A stretch of DNA of 64,000 nt, taken from positions 40,411 to 104,410 of the forward strand of contig CAZKCO010000022.1 in the NCBI GenBank assembly GCA_964551335.1, in the 5' to 3' direction. Shown piece after piece: positions 26,234 to 34,700 of this stretch; positions within the stretch are counted from its first letter, which is position 1; every line of letters starts with the position of its first letter. The notes beneath the pieces were generated by a model. It was not told the DNA's origin and made no database searches. It saw only the letters and a list, made by a program, of their open reading frames with translations. The stretch is from Tunicatimonas sp964551335 (GTDB taxonomy: Bacteria; Bacteroidota; Bacteroidia; Cytophagales; Cyclobacteriaceae). Position numbers and translations under genes: made by a program.

Positions 26234-27399
26234 ACCGCCTCTAGTTTTGCCTGCTGCAGGGGCAAGGTGATGGTAAAGGTGGTGCCTTTTTCCAATTGAC
26301 TTTCCACGGCAATATCTCCTTGCATCAGATCAATATATTTTTTTACGATGGGCAGCCCTAAACCGGTACCCTGAATATTAGTAGCATTACGGGCCCGAAA
26401 GAACAGATCAAACAAATGCTTGTGTTCATCTTCGGGAATTCCCACTCCCCGATCGGCAATCTTCACGCTGAAGGTAGGCGGATGATGATTGATAACGATC
26501 TCTACGGGCTTTCCTTGTGGGGAATATTTGAGGGCATTGGAAAGCAGATTGAGAAAAATATTACGGGCAAATTGCTTGTCTACCTGCACCTGAATAGCGG
26601 ATTGGGGCGAGGAAATATGTACCTGCTGACCGGGCTTGTGGGCGTGCTGCAACTCCTGCACAATCTCATCCATAAATTCCACCACATCAAATACTTCCGG
26701 GTTAGCGCTTACCTTACCTTCTTCCAAGCGGCCCAGCGAAAGAAATTCATTGAGGATATCCACCAGGTTTCGCACACTGGAGCGGATACGCTCCACATTT
26801 TTAAGCCTTTTTTCTTCTTGCCCCGGCTCATTCTGGCGGGCTATCAGGTTAGCCGACGACAAAATGGTACTTAGGGGGGTGCGAAACTCATGAGAGGCCA
26901 TTGATACAAATCGGGATTTCAGCTCCCCCAGTTCCCGCTCCTTCTTCAGGGCATTGAGCATTTCCACCTCGGTACGTTTCTGTTCGGTAATGTTGGTATA
27001 CACGAACAGTACCCTGAGCGGTCTTTTTTGCTGGGGGCCCTCTAATTTCGGGCTATCCGGCGAGCGTTCCGGTTCATCCCTCAGGGGCACGGTATTGACC
27101 CGGTAGACCCGGTTTTTATGCCGGATTTCGTAGGAAAAACTATCCCCGGCTAGCGTCTTACGAGTATATTCCAGCATCTGGTTTTTCCACTGGGAAGAAA
27201 AATAGCCAATCTCCCCGATGGTTCTGCCCTCTATTCGTTCTCGTTTGAGGCCTAGCTTGTGCATTTCATCCCCTTCCATAAATAAAATGCGATGGTCAGC
27301 CGAGACAACGGCGATCATGACATTCGGGAAATAGTGAGCAATGGCTTGGTAGGGGGCCGTATGTTCGCTGGTTGGTTGCTGGTTCTTGATGGTCTTCAT
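26230..27399 (-). CDS. PAS-domain histidine kinase
   Basis: 389 residues, no membrane segment, so cytosolic. A PAS domain (about 18-135, IMIAVVSADHRILFMEGDEM) is followed by HisKA with the phosphorylated histidine in ASHEFRTPLSTI (about 170) and HATPase_c with NIFLNLLSNALKYS, DRGVGIPEDEH and GTGLGLPIVKKY. It probably phosphorylates the adjacent CRP-fused regulator. The signal is unknown; no haem or Fe-S ligand motif is evident in the PAS domain. Confidence 0.9.
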   Translation of the reverse strand: MKTIKNQQPTSEHTAPYQAIAHYFPNVMIAVVSADHRILFMEGDEMHKLGLKRERIEGRTIGEIGYFSSQWKNQMLEYTRKTLAGDSFSYEIRHKNRVYRVNTVPLRDEPERSPDSPKLEGPQQKRPLRVLFVYTNITEQKRTEVEMLNALKKERELGELKSRFVSMASHEFRTPLSTILSSANLIARQNEPGQEEKRLKNVERIRSSVRNLVDILNEFLSLGRLEEGKVSANPEVFDVVEFMDEIVQELQHAHKPGQQVHISSPQSAIQVQVDKQFARNIFLNLLSNALKYSPQGKPVEIVINHHPPTFSVKIADRGVGIPEDEHKHLFDLFFRARNATNIQGTGLGLPIVKKYIDLMQGDIAVESQLEKGTTFTITLPLQQAKLEAV

Positions 27400-27632
27400 A
27401 TCATGAGTCTACGGATGATCAGCCAATGGGATGCTTTCTGTCCTACGATCTAATAAAAGCATTTTACTTTTTATGTACCAGTTTTTGAGTGACGAAGATC
27501 ATCGAGTGGGTATGATGAAGATCGTTTCGTTCGGTGATGTTTCTAACGACCTTTGAAAAGCATACGGGGAAAGACTGTAGCGTAGTTGAAGAAAAGTATG
27601 CCAACTATTATACTCATTAACGCAAAACAATA

Positions 27633-28238
27633 ATGGAACGACAACTTATAAAGAGCCGAGATAGCTTACTATTTAGAGGGATCGGGGTGGTCACCTTTGG
27701 CTTAGTGGCCCTTTGTTACCCCGGGAATGAGCTTCAGGCCATGATGATGCCTTTCGGGATACTGCTGACCATTAGTGGTTTGGTTACCATTGCTAAAAAT
27801 ATTCATCCGCTGTCCAGCCATCATTATCAAGAATGCCCCTTTTCTAAGAAGGGGTTAGCCGAGCTACTGTTGGGAAGCGTAGCGATCATAGCGACTATCT
27901 TTACTATACAAGTATTTTGGGAGATATTAGCTGCCTGGCTAATCATTACCGGAATAGTCAACGTGAAGCGGTATAGCGAACTGCTGGAGCGGATGTCGGC
28001 AATAAAAGTGTTGCTGATGGCGAACGTATTATCCGTTTTGTTTGGGCTGTTTCTAGTCATCAACCGGATGACTGGACTCGTTACTCTAACCTACGAAGCG
28101 GTCGGGCTTGCGCTTTTACTAGGAGGTAGCTTGTTTTACACCTACTTCAAGCTAGGTGAGCTACAACAGTATATTGGTCACCGCCCGGGTAAAATTCATT
28201 CCAAAAAAATGACGGTATATTATGATCGAACCTATTAA
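27633..28238 (+). CDS. HdeD-like (DUF308) membrane protein
   Basis: 201 residues with about six hydrophobic helices in three hairpins, the layout of the HdeD/DUF308 family linked to acid and general stress tolerance in Escherichia coli. A His-rich loop (HPLSSHHYQECPFSKKG) between helices 2 and 3 is unusual. It overlaps the STAS-like gene by 17 bases, suggesting co-expression. Confidence 0.7.
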   Translation: MERQLIKSRDSLLFRGIGVVTFGLVALCYPGNELQAMMMPFGILLTISGLVTIAKNIHPLSSHHYQECPFSKKGLAELLLGSVAIIATIFTIQVFWEILAAWLIITGIVNVKRYSELLERMSAIKVLLMANVLSVLFGLFLVINRMTGLVTLTYEAVGLALLLGGSLFYTYFKLGELQQYIGHRPGKIHSKKMTVYYDRTY

Positions 28239-28581
28239 CACCGGGCGGGACGATATTGTGGGCTTTCGCACCGATAGTACCACTAGCACCGCCGATATGA
28301 GGCCCTGGCTGGCGGAGCTCCACCAGAAGTTACAGCTTCACCCCAAATTACGGTTATTGATTGAGTACGTGGATGACCACGGGTTTTCGTTGGATACTTT
28401 GGTAGAAGACTTTCGGTACATCTTTGGTAAACAGGGAGTCTTTGAAAAAGCGGTGATTATTACCTGTAACGACTGGCTACAGCAAGCCGAACAGTTAGCC
28501 CAACAGCTTCGGGAAACCCAGCTAAGAAGCTTCCATTATTCGGAAAAAGACCAGGCGATTCGCTGGATTGAGCAGCCCTAG
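28222..28581 (+). CDS. SpoIIAA/STAS-like protein
   Basis: 119 residues in an alternating strand-helix pattern (RLLIEYVDDHGFSLDTLVED, KAVIITCNDWLQQAE, LRSFHYSEKDQAIRWIE), resembling the SpoIIAA-like/STAS-like family of small cytosolic proteins. Function is not established. It follows the HdeD-like gene by overlap and ends before a stem-loop. Confidence 0.65.
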   Translation: MIEPINTGRDDIVGFRTDSTTSTADMRPWLAELHQKLQLHPKLRLLIEYVDDHGFSLDTLVEDFRYIFGKQGVFEKAVIITCNDWLQQAEQLAQQLRETQLRSFHYSEKDQAIRWIEQP

Positions 28582-28607
28582 CCACCAGAACCAAGTGAGT
28601 GGGAAAC

Positions 28608-28659
28608 GGAGGGTAGCTATTTTTAGTAGTCAGGCTCTTTTTTGCTCAAGCTACCCTCC
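28608..28659. terminator. Stem-loop after the STAS-like gene
   Basis: GGAGGGTAGCT (28608-28618) and AGCTACCCTCC (28649-28659) form a perfect 11-base stem with a 30-base loop containing a T run. It lacks a long T tract after the stem, so it may be a terminator or an mRNA-stability element. Confidence 0.5.
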
Positions 28660-28736
28660 CCTATTCTTTAGAAGTTCTGGCAGAAAAACCCAAGACCTAC
28701 ACTTTAACTCAACTATTAAAAGTAAAAAACAGCATC

Positions 28737-29147
28737 ATGAGAAAGATTGTCGTGAGCCGATTAGACCAAGCCCGCCTTCAGGAACAAATCAAGTGGATGG
28801 AATATCAGCAAGGGTATACCAGCCAGGAAGTAGCAAAACTTCAGATAGAGTTAGAACAGGCCCAGATAGTAGAACCCCACCTGATTCCGGCTGATGTGGT
28901 AACCCTCAACACGGTAGTGGTGGTAAAATTTCTGAGCACCGGTAAGGAATTTACGTTTCGGTTGGTGTATCCGCAAGATGCTAATGCCAAACAAGACCGG
29001 GTATCGGTGTTTTCCCCTATCGGGGTAGCTTTGCTAGGCTACCAAAAGGGAGACATTATTCAGTGGAATGCCCCCGGTGGAAAAATCAACATTCAAGTAA
29101 AAGACATTATTTTTCAACCGGAAAAAGCAGGAGCTTTTCAGTTGTAG
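28737..29147 (+). CDS. Rnk/GreA C-terminal-domain protein
   Basis: 136 residues. An N-terminal helical part (to about 45) is followed by a GreA/GreB C-terminal-type domain: VTLNTVVVVKF, FRLVYPQDAN, FSPIGVALLGYQKGDII. This is the layout of Rnk-type 'nucleoside diphosphate kinase regulator' proteins that bind RNA polymerase. It lacks the long GreA coiled coil, so it should not rescue stalled polymerase by cleavage. It fits with the neighbouring stress genes. Confidence 0.75.
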   Translation: MRKIVVSRLDQARLQEQIKWMEYQQGYTSQEVAKLQIELEQAQIVEPHLIPADVVTLNTVVVVKFLSTGKEFTFRLVYPQDANAKQDRVSVFSPIGVALLGYQKGDIIQWNAPGGKINIQVKDIIFQPEKAGAFQL

Positions 29148-29795
29148 TCAATTGAGACGGTAGTTTTGGGAAAACCGGGGCACCTCAGATTTGGAAGCAA
29201 AGATCAATGCCTGAGCAAGTAGCCCAATCACAATCAGCAGACAAATTTCTAATCGTGATATCGTGTTGCTCGAGGCAATAACCTGGTTAGAGCGGGCTAC
29301 GATATTGGCTGTCTCGGTCAATTGTATTCTCGATAGGCGATCCAGCAGCGAGGTTAAGGCCTGATATTGAACCGCTAATTTTTGCTGGGAACTAACCGAA
29401 GCTTCGTGACGATACTGATTTTCCAACACTTTTAGAGAGAATATACCTTGCTGGAATTCAGCAAATAAATGAGCTTCCGCTTCGGTTAGTTTGGTCTCGC
29501 CGTAGTCGGCTATCAGCGTGTTTAGAGAATCGTTAAGAAGGAGCTGCTTTTGTTGCCACTCTTCATTAATCCTTTCATCGCTACTGTCTAGTACTTTCTT
29601 CTGAAACAACAACCCCGAGAGCTGGTAGATGTAACTCTCAGCCAACAAACGGTCCTGGTAAAGCGAGGTAAATGAGTTTTGCAGTTCTGAGAAATAGGTT
29701 TTATCCATCCGATTGATGGAAAATATCAGCCCAAATACGATGACCAGCACTGTAGCTAGTTTTAATTTTTGTTCAACAACATAAGTCCATTTCAT
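29148..29795 (-). CDS. Four-helix-bundle sensor-like membrane protein
   Basis: 215 residues with a first membrane helix near 13-30, a long periplasmic helical region (four-helix bundle of the 4HB_MCP type) and a second membrane helix near 183-205. The protein ends there without HAMP, kinase or chemoreceptor output domain, so it would be a stand-alone sensor or a receptor missing its output. The stop abuts the stop of the convergent Rnk-like gene with no gap. Two FNR-like boxes lie upstream. Confidence 0.6.
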   Translation of the reverse strand: MKWTYVVEQKLKLATVLVIVFGLIFSINRMDKTYFSELQNSFTSLYQDRLLAESYIYQLSGLLFQKKVLDSSDERINEEWQQKQLLLNDSLNTLIADYGETKLTEAEAHLFAEFQQGIFSLKVLENQYRHEASVSSQQKLAVQYQALTSLLDRLSRIQLTETANIVARSNQVIASSNTISRLEICLLIVIGLLAQALIFASKSEVPRFSQNYRLN

Positions 29796-29873
29796 ATGAG
29801 ATCGGTGTTTAATAATTATTCATGAGCTAGGTTAACCAGCCCTTCAAGCTACCTAAATCATGAACGCTATATG

Positions 29874-29887
29874 TTGATAAATATCAT
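29874..29887. promoter_or_regulatory. FNR/CRP-like box 1
   Basis: TTGAT-AAAT-ATCAT: nine of ten specified bases match TTGAT-N4-ATCAA. It lies 79 bases upstream of the four-helix-bundle gene start. The window encodes a Crp-fold regulator with an FNR-like recognition helix. Confidence 0.4.
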
Positions 29888-29896
29888 ACTATGTAG

Positions 29897-29910
29897 TTGA
29901 TTATCATCAT
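29897..29910. promoter_or_regulatory. FNR/CRP-like box 2
   Basis: TTGAT-TATC-ATCAT, the same half sites as box 1, starting 23 bases further on, about two helix turns. A tandem pair is less likely to be chance than a single box. Confidence 0.4.
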
Positions 29911-30219
29911 ATGGTTTTTAAGATAGTCGAGAGGTTATCACCATCGGTCTAGAGAATTCTTAGTAGCTGATGCTATGCAAATGGTTCAAACAACAAGTAG
30001 TAGTGTAGCTGTGAGCCAATAGTTTATTGCTAAATCGGCGAAATAGCTCACCCCATAGTATAGAAGTCATAATGGTAACAGTAGCCACTATACCCTTGTT
30101 GTACATAATTAGTAAATGAAATCCAACATGCCAGAAGAGCCGTAGCCCGCGGAGCAACGAACCATACTTTTCTAACAGATGCTTTGATAGCCATAGCTCA
30201 TGAAAAGAAGCTTGGAAGT

Positions 30220-30678
30220 TCATGCTTTCTTTAAAAACCGATCATCGTACACGTAGTACGAAGTATCAACGATAGCTACATTCAGTTCCGGATGAGCCGG
30301 GTTCAATAGATAGTTGTATTCCCAAGGGGAATGAACGGAGGGAACCCGCAGTATCGGCGAATACTGTTCTTCTACCCACTGTCTGCCGTAGTCTTGGGTG
30401 AGGGCTTGGTTTGCTTTCCAGTCGTTGGGCAGCGGATCAACGTGATCTTCCAGCAGCGATACGGGGGTAGCGTAGATCTCAATTAAAATGAGTTGGAAGC
30501 GTAGTCCTAGATTGGCCACGCTTAAGTGGGTCAGATGTTCCAACAGACCTAAAGCACTGGAACCTGCCGTATACAGCACCGCTTTTCCTACTGGATTCCA
30601 TCGTCCCCCGGTGAGCTTAGCTCCGGTGCCCGAAAGGTCCTGGGCATATCTAGGTTTGGTGATACGAAATAGTTTCAA
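30220..30678 (-). CDS. RES-domain toxin
   Basis: 152 residues with the RES family features: Arg5 in FRITKPRYA, GTGAKLTGGRWNPVGKAVLYTA, LLEHLTH, and the late VPSVHSPWEYNYLLNP. RES toxins are NAD+-degrading enzymes held in check by Xre-type antitoxins. The antitoxin gene lies directly upstream (33 bases), the usual order. Conserved Arg, Tyr, Glu and Ser residues are in place, so the toxin appears intact. Confidence 0.88.
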   Translation of the reverse strand: MKLFRITKPRYAQDLSGTGAKLTGGRWNPVGKAVLYTAGSSALGLLEHLTHLSVANLGLRFQLILIEIYATPVSLLEDHVDPLPNDWKANQALTQDYGRQWVEEQYSPILRVPSVHSPWEYNYLLNPAHPELNVAIVDTSYYVYDDRFLKKA

Positions 30679-30711
30679 GGCTAAAGTATATAGGAATAGA
30701 GAACATTTACT

Positions 30712-31071
30712 TTAGCTCAGCACGCCATGATCCAGGCGGATGAGTTCGGCTTCTACTTCCCGGCACCCAGCGAAAGTATCTAAGACCTCATAAGGTACCC
30801 GTTGCAGGTAGGCATGGTAAGTGTGCATCCACCGGTGAATATTCTCTACCGACTCCAGCGTTTCCAGTGCCTGCTCGTACACCTGTTGAATACGTAAGAA
30901 TCGTTCGGTTTGATGCCGTCCTAGTTTTTCCTGTTCCAATAGGTTATAGTACCCCTTTCGGCTTAAGGTCATCAGAAAAGCCATATCTTGGGCAGGGAGC
31001 GAAAACTTCTGTTGAAAGTCACGGACCTGCTCGGATGAGACGCCCGCTTCAATTTGCCTAAGAATATTCAT
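30712..31071 (-). CDS. Xre/MbcA/ParS-type antitoxin
   Basis: 119 residues. An N-terminal HTH-like part (SSEQVRDFQQKFSLPAQDMAFLMTLSRKGYYNLL) precedes a C-terminal DUF2384-type region that binds the RES toxin (ALETLESVENIHRWM, YLQRVPYEVLDTFAGCREVEAEL). A perfect palindrome lies 18 bases upstream. A broken copy of its first 52 codons is found at 61761-61918. Confidence 0.87.
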   Translation of the reverse strand: MNILRQIEAGVSSEQVRDFQQKFSLPAQDMAFLMTLSRKGYYNLLEQEKLGRHQTERFLRIQQVYEQALETLESVENIHRWMHTYHAYLQRVPYEVLDTFAGCREVEAELIRLDHGVLS

Positions 31072-31088
31072 AGGTAAATTTTTACGTT

Positions 31089-31112
31089 ATAGTGTGAAAA
31101 TATACACACTAT
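31089..31112. promoter_or_regulatory. Operator of the RES/Xre module
   Basis: ATAGTGTG (31089-31096) and CACACTAT (31105-31112) are perfect 8-base arms around an A/T spacer of 8. Its position in front of the antitoxin fits autoregulation by the Xre protein. Confidence 0.65.
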
Positions 31113-31410
31113 TATTTTACGGGCAAGTAGCCCTTCAAGTTATCCCTCCTTATCAATTCTCTCTGTCTAATGAATGTGATGGAACTAGCTAATGAATGCC
31201 AGGGGTCAGCTTAAAGAGCTTGCGGGAATCTATTGATACGATTATCCCCCGACCGGTAAAATAATGTTTTTATATTTTCGGGTCCTTGGCCAAGATCAGG
31301 CGTCCCCGACTAGGCGTCCCCGACTGGGCGTCCCCAGCGTATCCGCTCGGAAGGAAGAAAGCTATTCACGTAAGACGAACTCAAAAACTTTAGGCCGCTT
31401 CAAGAATCAC
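31113..31410. other. Intergenic region after the immunity-like gene
   Basis: About 300 bases between the RES/Xre operator and the end of the large minus-strand operon. It holds the 14-base tandem repeat at 31299. No gene is seen. Confidence 0.45.
31299..31337. repeat. 14-base tandem repeat, about 2.8 copies
   Basis: GGCGTCCCCGACTA is followed by GGCGTCCCCGACTG and GGCGTCCCCAG, head to tail. It is strongly G/C-rich in an A/T-rich intergenic region downstream of the six-gene operon, and may be a REP-like or transcription-end element. Confidence 0.6.
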
Positions 31411-31788
31411 CTAGCTTTTTTTATGGTAAAAATTCAGTAGCGCTTGCTTACTGGCTTCATCCCCCCGAAATACCTCAGCGTAGTTATCGGCTAAAAAGTT
31501 GGCTACATCCTGAAAATCCTCCGGTTTTATGCATCCCCACTTGTAGTCAAAAGGGAGGCCTTTAAATTTATAGAACGTAGGCAGGCCTAACCATAGATCG
31601 TTGCCGTCGTAGAAGGTCACATTATAGATACCATGGGGGCGATGTTCTTCTACAATAGTAATTTCAATATGCTCATTCTCCAAAATGATTTCTTTGAGAG
31701 CACCTTCCGATCCAATATTCAAAACGAAACCGTAATCTTCCATAAGTCTAGCAAACGCTAGTTTAATCTGCTCATCTGAGATATTCAT
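31411..31788 (-). CDS. Candidate immunity protein
   Basis: 125 residues, acidic, no signal peptide, so cytosolic. The pattern DEQIKLAFARLMEDYGF, IEITIVEEHRPHGIYNVTF and a final helix resembles small SMI1/Imm-like immunity proteins only in general form, and I cannot name the family. Its start overlaps the stop of the upstream large gene (4 bases), and it has the same low G/C content as that gene's 3' end. Both facts point to a toxin-immunity pair. Confidence 0.5.
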   Translation of the reverse strand: MNISDEQIKLAFARLMEDYGFVLNIGSEGALKEIILENEHIEITIVEEHRPHGIYNVTFYDGNDLWLGLPTFYKFKGLPFDYKWGCIKPEDFQDVANFLADNYAEVFRGDEASKQALLNFYHKKS

Positions 31789-34700
31789 AATTGGTCTTTA
31801 ACTTTTATAGTCCAAAATTCACCTTGTATTTTAAAATCAAAATGCTTTCTTAGTGCATTTATTTCTTCAGAGTAGATTCCTTTCAATACGTCATTGACTT
31901 CTGCTATACCATCGGGTTTTACAACATCAGTTAAAATTACAACATTGTATTTATCAGGATCCATAATGATATCATCTATTAGTTGAGCATTATAAGCAGT
32001 CCACCAATCTTTATCCGGTGGGGTATATGCTGCATCGGGTAGATTGAGTACATGGATTCTTTGAGAAGAAGGAGTCAGATTCTTTGATAGTTCCCAATAT
32101 TTTAAGTTATTTAACCCGAGTTCATTAAACACATCCTTCGTGGTCAAATATCCAAAAGGATTTCTTTTGAGGGAGAATTTACCAAGAACTATTGTAATCT
32201 TATTATGCGGAAGTGAAATTTTTCTTCCTTTTACATAAATCTCAGTGGCTTCATCTAGTCCTTTCAACCGCTTCCAAATAGAGATAGCTTTCTCAAACTC
32301 TCTTGGGGTGCTATTTTGAATCAGCTTCAGTCCTGACGTACGATCAACTTGATCTATTGCATAACCCAAATACTCTTTTTTCTTCACATCAACTAAAAGC
32401 AGTTCTCCCGTATTGGGACAATGCTTAACATAGTATTGACCATCTGGGCTGAGGTAGTGATTGAACTTGCTATCTATTTTCTTAGCAAAATTTCCAGCTC
32501 TAAGATTTTTAACCTCATCATCAATGCTCAAGGAAAACTGTCGGAACTGCCCTGAGGCACTTGGCATTCCATCAACAGCTAATGCTTTGTTTACATCACT
32601 AAGTACCTTTCCCTTCTTACTAACATCCGCCAGTTCGTCTAAGACTTTGTTTGAATCCTCAGTGTCTACCGCTCGTTTTAGTGCAGCCAATCCATCGTCT
32701 ACCTTGCTGCCTAGTTGCTCTAGCTTAGTAAGCATCCTGGTTTTCGTCACCTTGTTCACTTTGCCGAAAGGTGAAACAATGCTCAACACAAACACTGTAG
32801 CCTTACCCTGATCATAAGGATCATCGTAGTGGGCTATGGCATATTCTTTCGCGGCTTGGTAGAGCTGAGCAGTCTCTTCCAGTCCCATATTGACCCCTAA
32901 GTAACACCGGTTGAGCGATCGGAACAGTTCAGCGCCGTTTTGTTCAGTGAAGGCAACCATCACGGTGGTACCGTTCTTCAAACAGGTGATTTTGTTTTCC
33001 AGATAGGTTTTAGCCGCTTTCAGCCCCCCTTCCACCATACTGTTCAGGTCAATCTCTTCCACCAAAGCATTGACCACACCGTAGCCAAACTGTATCCAAT
33101 AGTCTTCGTTCTTACAGCTTTCCCGGCTACTCAGGCAGAATAGTGTGTTCACCGTGCTGGCATTGAATGCTAGTATCCCGGCTGTTAGTAGGTTTGTTGG
33201 CGAATAGTTTTTATTCCACTTTTGTAAAAAGGTAACTTTTGCAGCTTCAAGGTTCTCATCTAAGCAGTCCCCCTGAAGCCCTAGCTCATTCAGAAAGTCT
33301 CTTAGGTCATCAATTAGTCCCCACAAAGTCAGTTGTAAAGCTACTTCCCTTTGTACTGTTGCTCGTTCAGTCTTGCTTAACGAAGACGAACCCTGTTGCA
33401 ATAGGGCACCTACCAGGTGATCTCGTTGCTCGATAGCTTGCTGAAAATCCTGATGCTCTTGTCGAGCTCTCGCAAAGGTTTGCTCGCTGATATGCGCTAA
33501 TAGTTCCGCATCTTGGGGAAACCCGGCAGGTAAAGAAGCCAACACTTGCATCTCTTGATTGCTAAGGGGGCCTTTACCCTCTACCTGAAGCCAGACATTC
33601 ACGGCTTCTTCCAGTTCATCCAAAATAGCCAGCAGCAATGGACTAGCTGAAGCGGTCGGGGTGTCAGTGGTACCATTACTGTTCACCCCACTACTATTTA
33701 CATTCCCTCCACTATCCACGCTGAAGGTAGCCCCTTCACTATCCTGTAGAGCCAGAGCTTCGCCTTCCTCGGGTACCCCTTCGGCGACTACCTCCTCGTT
33801 GCCCTGACGATCCACCGCCACCACTTGTCCTTGCTCATTGATGTACACCTCGGCTACCTCAGCGGCTACAGCTACCGTGATTACCTCCACCCCAGTATTG
33901 GGGTTGTTCGTTTCGGGGGTATCGGTTTCTGGAGATGTTTCGCCGTCAGCTAACAGTTCATCTACTTCGTTACTACTATTGTCTTCTTGCGGATTGTCTT
34001 GCTGCCAGCGCTCTTGAAATGCTTCCAGGCTTCCGCTAAGTGCTATCACTTCCCCCCGTACTACATTGTAGTCTTCATCGACCCACACTTGGTCAAACTT
34101 CACCGGCATTTGCATGCTCAGGTAGGGCACACTCATCACCCCCCAGCCGGAGAACACCCCGTCTCCGCCGCGCACCTCGCGTACCTGCATTTCAAAATCG
34201 CCTACTTGCCAGTACTCTCCAGCCAGGGCCGTGGTCAACGGCACGGTAGAGGCAGTAATGGCGTGCGGAGGGGCCACTCCGCAAGCCGCGGCGATCACCT
34301 CCGGGGTGGTGAAGGTTTGCACGGCAGAATAGCGCGAGACAAAGCCCTGGAACAGACTGGCTACCCGGACTTCATAGGTGGTCTCCGGTTCTAAATCCCG
34401 TAGCACTACCTGCTCGTCAGTCGTTTCTTTGCTAAACCAAGTCAGGGCTTCTTCGCCCTCATCAGCCTTCCGGCGGTACTCTACCCGGTAGCGGTCGGGG
34501 TCTACCGACAAATGCCAGTTAACCAGGGCCTTCTGGGCATTTTCCGCGTAAACCCGGATTCCATCCGGTGGGGTAAGCACTAACCCATCCCCGTAGGTGA
34601 AATGGCAAGTCTCACTGTAGCCTTCGTTCTTGAAGATCCCCCGGCCCCTTGTAGATACTTCGGTGTCCAGGGCTCGTACCCGAAAGGCGTACTTCTGTCC

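Larger units (their letters stand above)
29796..30219. other. Intergenic region with FNR-like boxes
   Basis: 424 bases, A/T-rich, upstream of the four-helix-bundle gene and downstream of the RES toxin gene. Apart from the two boxes listed separately I see no gene. An open frame of 87 codons on the minus strand has no recognisable features. Confidence 0.4.

Noticed and set aside
27400..27632. FNR or Rrf2-type operator in front of the histidine kinase
   Set aside because: A GGGA ... TCCT pair exists but with a 9-base gap and no arm similarity, and no TTGAT-N4-ATCAA box is present.
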